From positions 1 through 10,641 of the forward strand of contig JAFIEC010000053.1 of the NCBI GenBank assembly GCA_020832725.1: a stretch of 10,641 nucleotides of DNA, in the 5' to 3' direction. A model generated the notes under the pieces. That model made no database searches, was not told the origin of the DNA, and saw only the letters and a list, made by a program, of their open reading frames with translations. Every line of letters starts with the position of its first letter. Position 1 is the stretch's first letter. Position numbers and translations under genes: made by a program. The stretch comes from Paracoccaceae bacterium. GTDB lineage: Bacteria; Pseudomonadota; Alphaproteobacteria; Rhodobacterales; Rhodobacteraceae. Positions 6,217-10,641 of this stretch are shown one piece after another.

Positions 6217-7629
6217 TCAGGCCGCTTCATGGGGCCGCCCGGGCACCACCCTTTCGGGGAGGCGTATGCGAAAGACAGACCCCTCCGGGCTGGTGCGCTC
6301 CAGCGTCAGCTGCCCGCCATGGCCGCGCACCAGCTCTGCAGCGATCGCCAGACCCAGCCCGCTGCCCCCCTTGCGGGCCGAGCCGCGGAACGGCTGAAAG
6401 AGGTTCTCCAGCGCCTTTTTCGGCAAGCCCGGGCCGGTATCCGCGACATCCATCACAACATCCCCGCCCTCGCGGCGGGCAATGAGCCGCACTTCTCCCG
6501 GCTGCTGCGCCACGGAAAAGGCCTGCATCGCGTTGCGAACGATGTTCGAGAGCACCCGGAACACCTGCTCGGGGTCGGCGAAGACGACAAGCCCGGGCGG
6601 AATGTCGGCCACCAGCGTTACCCCTTCGGCACTGGGCTGCAGGCGCTCGTTCTCCAGCACATCCTCCGTCAGCCGCGCGAGGTTCACGGGTACGGGTCGC
6701 GGCACCGGTTCCTCGGCGCGGCCATAGGCAAGCGTCGTCTCGCACAGGTTCACCGCCCGCGAGAGCGAGGCTACCAGCTTGGGCGCGGTACGCTGAACGG
6801 CCGGATCGCGGCTGGCCTCCATCCTGTCGGCCAGAAGCTGGGCGGTGGTCAGCATGTTGCGCAGATCGTGGCTCACCTTGGCAACCGCAGCACCCAGCGC
6901 AGCCAGCCGCTCGCGCTGGCGCAGGGAGGCAGACAGCTCGCTCTGCATGGATTGCAACGCCCCTTCCGCCTCGCGGAGTTCGCGGATCGTGGCAGAGGGG
7001 GCGATGATCCGGCCCGGCTCTTGAGGGGCGGCCTGAAAATGCTTGATCTGGCCGATCAGCCGCGTGATCGGCACGCCGATGAACCGACGCACCGACCAGA
7101 ACAGCAGCGCCGCCACGATCACCGAGATCGCCGCCGACAGCATCAGGATGCGCAGCCCGTAGCGCAGCAGCGCCTCGTGGAGCGGTGCCGTCTCCATGGT
7201 GATCTCGATCAGCTTGCCCGCGTCCTGAACCGGCACCCCGATGACGCGGATCACCTCGTCACTGGGCCGGACGATATCGCGCAGGGCCGCAGCGACGTGC
7301 TGTGCAGGGCCCATCTCGCGCAGGTCGTAGGTGCGCGAGACGGGCGCGGGAACAGGCGAGGACAGGACCAGCTGGCGCACGTCGTCGCGGCGCAGGACCA
7401 CGTTGAGGACACCCGCATTGGCCAGAAGCTCCTGCTGAAGCTCGGGGGCCACCTCATCGTCGGTGGTCGCCAGCACGGCAAGCGAGGCGATCTGGGCCCG
7501 TTCGAGCCGGTTGAGCAGGTAATCCTCCCGGAACCGGGCGACGGACGGCACGAAGATAAGCACCTCTGCCACCATGACAAAGGCAACTGTCAGAAGAAGG
7601 AAGCGTCCGGTCAGCGATTGCGCGAACAT
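6217..7629 (-). CDS. Sensor histidine kinase (HAMP, HisKA, HATPase)
   Basis: A 470-residue inner-membrane two-component sensor. Transmembrane segment 1 is at about residues 9-28, a periplasmic sensing region of about 125 residues follows, then transmembrane segment 2 at 160-180. A HAMP-like linker (VPITRLIGQIKHF, 186-198) and a coiled stretch lead to the H-box AKVSHDLRNMLTTAQLL with phospho-acceptor His254. The ATPase part has the N-box NIVRNAMQAF (Asn366), G1 DVADTGPGLP (394-403), F-box LFQPF and G2 GGSGLGLA (421-428). All key residues are present, so it should be active. No response regulator gene is in the window, so it is an orphan here. It follows the oxidoreductase gene by 80 bp. The start at 7629 has GAGG only 3 bases upstream, but the membrane segment begins right after it, supporting the choice. 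The signal it senses is unknown. Confidence 0.95.
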   Translation of the reverse strand: MFAQSLTGRFLLLTVAFVMVAEVLIFVPSVARFREDYLLNRLERAQIASLAVLATTDDEVAPELQQELLANAGVLNVVLRRDDVRQLVLSSPVPAPVSRTYDLREMGPAQHVAAALRDIVRPSDEVIRVIGVPVQDAGKLIEITMETAPLHEALLRYGLRILMLSAAISVIVAALLFWSVRRFIGVPITRLIGQIKHFQAAPQEPGRIIAPSATIRELREAEGALQSMQSELSASLRQRERLAALGAAVAKVSHDLRNMLTTAQLLADRMEASRDPAVQRTAPKLVASLSRAVNLCETTLAYGRAEEPVPRPVPVNLARLTEDVLENERLQPSAEGVTLVADIPPGLVVFADPEQVFRVLSNIVRNAMQAFSVAQQPGEVRLIARREGGDVVMDVADTGPGLPKKALENLFQPFRGSARKGGSGLGLAIAAELVRGHGGQLTLERTSPEGSVFRIRLPERVVPGRPHEAA

Positions 7630-7665
7630 GGGCCTCGCCCGGGTGCAGGGACTTCGCGTGTTCTA

Positions 7666-7686
7666 GCGCAGCAATGCCTGCTGCGC
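7666..7686 (-). repeat. Strong hairpin between the oxidoreductase and histidine kinase genes
   Basis: Perfect 8-base arms GCGCAGCA and TGCTGCGC with a 5-base loop, in the 80-bp gap. On the transcript it is followed by TAGAACAC and not a U tract, so it is either an imperfect intrinsic terminator or an RNA processing/stability element. It makes separate or attenuated expression of the kinase plausible. Confidence 0.45.
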
Positions 7687-7709
7687 ACCCGGTTTCGGCG
7701 CAGACCCGC

Positions 7710-9128
7710 TCATGGCAGGCGCTGCACAAGGCGGACAAGGCGGCGCAACCAGGGGTTCTCGAACAGACGGGGCGCGAAATAGGCCCCTGCCGCGCGCTTG
7801 GCGCTCTCGCCGAGGGTCGGATAGGGCGCGACCATGCCTGCGATGGCCGAAAGCTTCAGCCGCGCCGAAAGCGCCAGCGCCCATATCTGGATCAGCTCCC
7901 CCGCATGCGGCCCGACGATCGCGGCACCCACGGGCCGCCCCCCCACCGCCATCACCTTGACCATGCCGCCCGCGCGCTGGGCCCGCGCACGGTCGTTTTC
8001 GCCCAGATCGATGCGGATCACCTCCAGCCTGGCCCCGTATTGCGCCCGGGCCTCGGCCTCGGTCAGGCCGACCTGCGCCAGTTCGGGAGCGGTATAGGTA
8101 GCGTGGGGCACGTGATCGGTGCGCGCCTTGGCGGGCAGTCCGAGGACCGCCTGACGCACGACAATGCCCGCATGATACCCCGCAAGATGGGTGAATTGCA
8201 GCGGCCCGGCGGCGTCACCCACCGCAAGGACACGCCGGTTGGTGCTGCGCAGCCGCGCATCGACCTTCACATGACCGTTTTCCACCGCAACGCCCGCCGC
8301 CGCGAGGTTCAGCCGCCCGAGATTCGCCCGGCGGCCGACGGCGACCAGCAGATGCGAGCCGCGCACCTCCTCGCCATTGGCCGTGGTCACGACAATATCG
8401 CCCTCCCGGCCCGAGACATGGCTTGCCTGCGCGCCCTCGCGGATGTCCACGCCCTCGGCCCGCAGCGCTGCCAGCACATGGGCGGCAAGCTCCGGGTCAT
8501 CGCGGCCCAGCGCACGGGCCCCCTCCAGAACCGTGACCCGCGCGCCCAGCCTCCGATGCGCCTGGGCCATCTCCAGCCCGATCGGGCCGCCGCCCATCAC
8601 CACCAGATGCGCAGGTGTCTCACGCAGGGCAAAGATCGTCTCGTTGGTCAGGATGGGCACATCCTGAAGACCCGGAACGGGCGGTACGAAGGGGGTGGAG
8701 CCGGTGGCGATGACAAAGCGCCGGGCGGTGATGGTGTGCCCACCCGCCTCCACGCGCGCCGGTCCGGTGAAGCGGGCCCAGGCACGGATGACCTGCACGC
8801 CCAATCCCTCGAACCGTTCCTGGCTGTCATGGGGGGCAATGGCGGCGATCACCTCGGCGATGTGATCGGCCACCCGCCCGCGATCCACCAGCGGCGGACC
8901 GCCCGTCACGCCAAAGCCCTCTCCGGTCCGCCGGGCGTGGGCCGCCGCCGCCGCGGCCAGAAGCGCCTTTGACGGAACACATCCGTGATTGAGGCAATCG
9001 CCTCCCATCTCGGCCCCTTCCACAAGTATGACGCGCGCGCCCATCTGCGCCGCACCTGCCGCCACGGACAGACCGCCCGACCCCGCGCCGATCACGCAGA
9101 TATCCGCCCTGATGTCGCCGCCGCTCAT
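7710..9128 (-). CDS. FAD-dependent pyridine nucleotide-disulfide oxidoreductase, mercuric-reductase/LPD-like
   Basis: A 472-residue flavoprotein of the class I disulfide oxidoreductase family. The FAD-binding motif is VIGAGSGG (12-19), the redox-active disulfide is in GGDCLNHGCVPSK (Cys45, Cys50), and the NAD(P) Rossmann motif is VVMGGGPIGLEMA. A second FAD contact is AVGDAAGPLQFTHLA, and the dimerisation domain ends the protein. Where lipoamide dehydrogenase and glutathione reductase carry a catalytic His-Pro, this protein has Tyr436-Pro437 (VAPYPTLGES), and it lacks the heavy-metal-associated domain and terminal Cys pair of true MerA. It is therefore unlikely to be a classical lipoamide dehydrogenase, glutathione reductase or mercuric reductase. 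The physiological substrate is unknown. ATG at 9128 overlaps the stop of the TVP38 gene (ATGA), so translation is coupled; an ATG 27 codons upstream would lie inside that gene and is rejected. The protein is soluble and probably acts with the membrane protein. Confidence 0.93.
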   Translation of the reverse strand: MSGGDIRADICVIGAGSGGLSVAAGAAQMGARVILVEGAEMGGDCLNHGCVPSKALLAAAAAAHARRTGEGFGVTGGPPLVDRGRVADHIAEVIAAIAPHDSQERFEGLGVQVIRAWARFTGPARVEAGGHTITARRFVIATGSTPFVPPVPGLQDVPILTNETIFALRETPAHLVVMGGGPIGLEMAQAHRRLGARVTVLEGARALGRDDPELAAHVLAALRAEGVDIREGAQASHVSGREGDIVVTTANGEEVRGSHLLVAVGRRANLGRLNLAAAGVAVENGHVKVDARLRSTNRRVLAVGDAAGPLQFTHLAGYHAGIVVRQAVLGLPAKARTDHVPHATYTAPELAQVGLTEAEARAQYGARLEVIRIDLGENDRARAQRAGGMVKVMAVGGRPVGAAIVGPHAGELIQIWALALSARLKLSAIAGMVAPYPTLGESAKRAAGAYFAPRLFENPWLRRLVRLVQRLP

Positions 9129-9892
9129 GTCGCGGCCCCCCGGCGACGCAGCAGCAGGGGCAAGGCCGCAAGCGCGCACAGGCCCAGGATGGGGCCCAGG
9201 ATGTGCCATTCAAGCATGATGGACAGATCGGGACGATCCCCTCGGGCGAACACTTCGCCCAGGCCCGCCCCTATCCAGGTGTAGACCAGCGCGCCCGGGA
9301 TGATGCCGACAAAGGTCGTCGCGGCAAAGAGGCCGAACCGGACACCCGCCAGCGCCGGAAGCAGGTTCGCCACGAAGAAGGGCACCGCCGGCACCAGCCG
9401 CATCAGCAGCAGCACGGGGATCTGGTTGCGCAGCAACCCGTCGCGCAGACGGCGCGCCGCCCCGTCCGAGGCGTCGATCCGCCGTGCCAGCGCCGCTCCG
9501 GGGCCCAGGCGGGCGGCCGCGAACAGCAGGCTGGCACCGATCGTGGCTGCCGTCACATTGTAGAGGACACCGGGGAAGAGGCCGAAGAGAAACCCTCCGG
9601 TCAGCGACGCCACCAGCGCGCCAGGCAGGGAAAAGACGACGATACCGATATAGGCCGCGATGAAGCCGGCAGAGGCGAGCCAGAAGAACTCGTCGCGCAG
9701 CGCGACCAGGGCCTCGCGATGTGCAGCCAGCGCCTCGAACGACAAGCTGTCGCGGAACAGCAGAAACCCCGCGACGGCACCGACCGCAATCACCGTGATG
9801 GGCAGATGACGGCGCCAGGAGGGGCCGGCGCCATCCGCTGGCGGACGGGGCCTCGCGGATGGCGCGGGATGTGGCGCGGGCGACTTGGTCAT
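9125..9892 (-). CDS. TVP38/TMEM64 family membrane protein (SNARE-associated/DedA superfamily)
   Basis: A 255-residue integral membrane protein. A proline-rich, charged N-terminus (about 30 residues) precedes a first transmembrane helix (about 33-47). The family core then follows: SLPGALVASLTGGFLFGLFPG, the small-residue helix AATIGASLLFAAARLG, the RNQIPVLLLMRLVPAVPFF segment with the conserved R-P pattern, and GIIPGALVYTWIGAGLGE. A last hydrophobic helix and basic tail LLRRRG end it. Related DedA/VTT proteins are thought to move or scramble lipids or carry small solutes in a proton-dependent way; the bacterial role is unsettled. ATG at 9892 has GAGG 7 bases upstream and is preferred to the in-frame ATG at 9937. 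The stop overlaps the oxidoreductase start by 4 bases, so the pair is one translational unit. TVP38 and this kind of oxidoreductase also occur as fusions in other bacteria, which supports a joint function. Confidence 0.92.
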   Translation of the reverse strand: MTKSPAPHPAPSARPRPPADGAGPSWRRHLPITVIAVGAVAGFLLFRDSLSFEALAAHREALVALRDEFFWLASAGFIAAYIGIVVFSLPGALVASLTGGFLFGLFPGVLYNVTAATIGASLLFAAARLGPGAALARRIDASDGAARRLRDGLLRNQIPVLLLMRLVPAVPFFVANLLPALAGVRFGLFAATTFVGIIPGALVYTWIGAGLGEVFARGDRPDLSIMLEWHILGPILGLCALAALPLLLRRRGAAT

Positions 9893-10088
9893 GGGCGTTC
9901 CTCTCGCTTGAGCCGAACCTGCTTCACCTCGCCACAACGCGCCAGCCCGATCACGCCGGGTTGATGCAGGATCACGCGCACGACACTCCGATGGCGGAAC
10001 CGGGCGCCTGCAGGAGCTCTGGGTTGGCCCTGATCGGGCTCACGGCGCAGAATTGTTACAGATGCGCGCCAAAGGCCGCGCGGCGCGA
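9893..10088. other. Divergent intergenic region with repeat pairs
   Basis: This stretch lies between the TVP38 gene (leftward) and the rpmH promoter (rightward). It contains a perfect 10-base inverted pair, AGCCCGATCA (9944-9953) and TGATCGGGCT (10031-10040), 77 bp apart, and a direct pair GATCACGC (9949-9956, 9970-9977) 21 bp apart, two helical turns. It should contain the TVP38 promoter, but I see no convincing -35/-10 pair for it. A 33-codon frame at 9991-10092 has no supporting features. Confidence 0.4.
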
Positions 10089-10117
10089 TTGACTCCGCCC
10101 GGGTCTGCGCCTATCCA
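10089..10117 (+). promoter_or_regulatory. Predicted rpmH-rnpA promoter
   Basis: TTGACT (10089-10094) and TATCCA (10112-10117) are separated by 17 bp, a strong sigma-70-type match expected for a ribosomal protein operon. The predicted transcript start is near 10124, giving a leader of about 65 bases. Confidence 0.65.
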
Positions 10118-10165
10118 CCGGGCCTGATTTCCGCGAGCGCGGGTGCGGGCGATGGCCCGTCGGCG

Positions 10166-10180
10166 CCTCGACGGTCGAGG
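10166..10180 (+). promoter_or_regulatory. Hairpin covering the rpmH ribosome binding site
   Basis: CCTCGA and TCGAGG pair around a 3-base loop. The right arm includes the first bases of GAGGAG (10177-10182), the rpmH ribosome binding site, which lies 7 bases before ATG. Folding would hide part of it, a possible way to tune L34 synthesis; this is inference from sequence. Confidence 0.4.
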
Positions 10181-10189
10181 AGAAACGAC

Positions 10190-10324
10190 ATGAAACGCAC
10201 ATTCCAGCCCAGCAACCGGGTGCGCAAGGCACGGCACGGTTTTCGGGCCCGCATGGCCACCAAGGCCGGTCGCAAGATCCTGAACCGCCGTCGTGCGCGC
10301 GGCCGCAAGGTCCTGTGCGCCTGA
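10190..10324 (+). CDS. rpmH: 50S ribosomal protein L34
   Basis: Encodes the 44-residue basic protein L34 of the large ribosomal subunit. The sequence begins MKRTFQPSNRVRKARHGFRA and continues through RMATKAGRKILNRRRARGRK, essentially the universal L34 pattern at the usual length. The end VLCA is slightly unusual, since most relatives end in something like LSA. ATG has GAGGAG 7 bases upstream. The first gene of the conserved rpmH-rnpA operon, it is read away from the TVP38 gene. L34 is needed in far larger amounts than the RNase P protein that follows, so differential expression is expected. Confidence 0.98.
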   Translation: MKRTFQPSNRVRKARHGFRARMATKAGRKILNRRRARGRKVLCA

Positions 10325-10329
10325 GCGAC

Positions 10330-10641
10330 ATGGTCTGCGAGACCGAGGCCAGCGGCCCCGGGCGCGAACTGCCGAACGATCACCCCGCTGCGCGCCCGCG
10401 CGGCGGGGTTTCGCATTTGGCACTGGAGCCCTTGCGCAAGCGCTCCGATTTCCTGCTTGCCGCCCGGGCCCGGCGCGAGGGGCGGCCGGGCTTTCTGTTG
10501 CAGGCCCGCCCCCGGAACGATACCGCGCCTCCCCGGCTGGGGCTGACCTGCTCGCGCAAGATCGGCAACGCGGTGGCGCGCAACCGTGCGCGCCGACGTC
10601 TGCGCGCGGCGGCACGCGCCGTCCTGCCCGGCCGCGCCCTG
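10330..10641 (+). CDS. rnpA: Ribonuclease P protein component, 3' end outside the window
   Basis: Protein subunit of RNase P, which with the catalytic RNA removes tRNA 5' leaders. 104 codons are visible. After about 30 poorly conserved residues the core begins at LEPLRKRSDFLLAARA, continues with GFLLQARPR and PRLGLTCSRKIGNAVARNRA, and then reaches RRRLRAAAR, which carries the RNR signature of the RNA-binding region. The ATG at 10330 follows the rpmH stop by 5 bases and has no strong ribosome binding site, so translation may depend on rpmH. An in-frame GTG at 10315 and a TTG at 10417 just before the core are alternative starts. A strong hairpin lies in the 5' part of the frame. Gene identity is certain; the start is not. 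Confidence 0.95.
   Translation, partial: MVCETEASGPGRELPNDHPAARPRGGVSHLALEPLRKRSDFLLAARARREGRPGFLLQARPRNDTAPPRLGLTCSRKIGNAVARNRARRRLRAAARAVLPGRAL
10383..10408 (+). terminator. Strong hairpin inside the 5' end of rnpA, terminator or attenuator-like
   Basis: An 11-pair stem (10383-10393 with 10398-10408, one G-T wobble) with a 4-base loop GCCC is followed by TTTCGCATTTG. The stem is almost all G-C. With only a short T run it would be a partial terminator. It lies between rpmH and the conserved RnpA core and could lower rnpA expression relative to rpmH. Confidence 0.45.

Noticed and set aside
6229..7782. Plus-strand frame opposite the histidine kinase (517 codons)
   Set aside because: Antisense to a kinase with all catalytic boxes; no recognisable protein features.
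9991..10092. 33-codon plus-strand frame upstream of rpmH
   Set aside because: No ribosome binding site, no recognisable protein, and it overlaps the rpmH -35 element.
10111..10119. CTATCCACC, a partial match to a DnaA box (TTATCCACA)
   Set aside because: Two mismatches, a single occurrence, and it coincides with the rpmH -10 element; no cluster of boxes or AT-rich unwinding region suggests an origin here.
1..10641. CRISPR array, insertion sequence, prophage or integrase
   Set aside because: No regularly spaced repeats, transposase, terminal inverted repeats or phage-type genes were seen on either strand.

Overview
The window is GC-rich DNA that looks like an alphaproteobacterium, most likely of the Rhodobacterales. 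This rests on the L34 and RNase P protein sequences, the TRAP transporter, the CCA-encoding tRNA-Arg(ACG) and codon choice; no database search was possible. Everything from base 1 to 9892 is read on the minus strand. Only rpmH and rnpA, at the right end, are on the plus strand.

Right to left. Bases 10089-10641 hold the start of the conserved rpmH-rnpA operon, with a good promoter, a hairpin over the rpmH ribosome binding site and a strong hairpin in the 5' part of rnpA. Diverging from it is a two-gene unit: a TVP38/TMEM64 membrane protein overlaps by 4 bases (ATGA) a mercuric-reductase-like FAD/NAD(P) disulfide oxidoreductase. Next come an orphan sensor histidine kinase (6217-7629) and tRNA-Arg(ACG) (6094-6170).

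Left of the tRNA lies what looks like a self-contained catabolic or uptake cassette. It runs in transcription order: a MarR-type regulator with a 165-185 residue C-terminal extension (4921-5928), an AT-rich regulatory island (about 4790-4900), an alpha/beta hydrolase (3976-4761), a luciferase-like flavin-dependent monooxygenase (2803-3972), a TAXI-type solute-binding protein (1810-2772) and the fused TRAP permease (1-1775, cut by the window edge). The four structural genes are tightly packed and probably form one operon. The inferred scheme is that the TRAP-TAXI system imports a small organic acid or related compound, the monooxygenase oxidises it, and the hydrolase opens an ester, lactone or C-C bond. 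The regulator would bind the palindromes upstream of the hydrolase. The substrate cannot be read from the sequence.

The most interesting points are the regulator's C-terminal domain, which looks to me like a degenerate short-chain dehydrogenase (Rossmann) fold used as a possible sensor, and the cluster of palindromes in and around the hydrolase promoter. No CRISPR array, insertion sequence or phage gene was seen.
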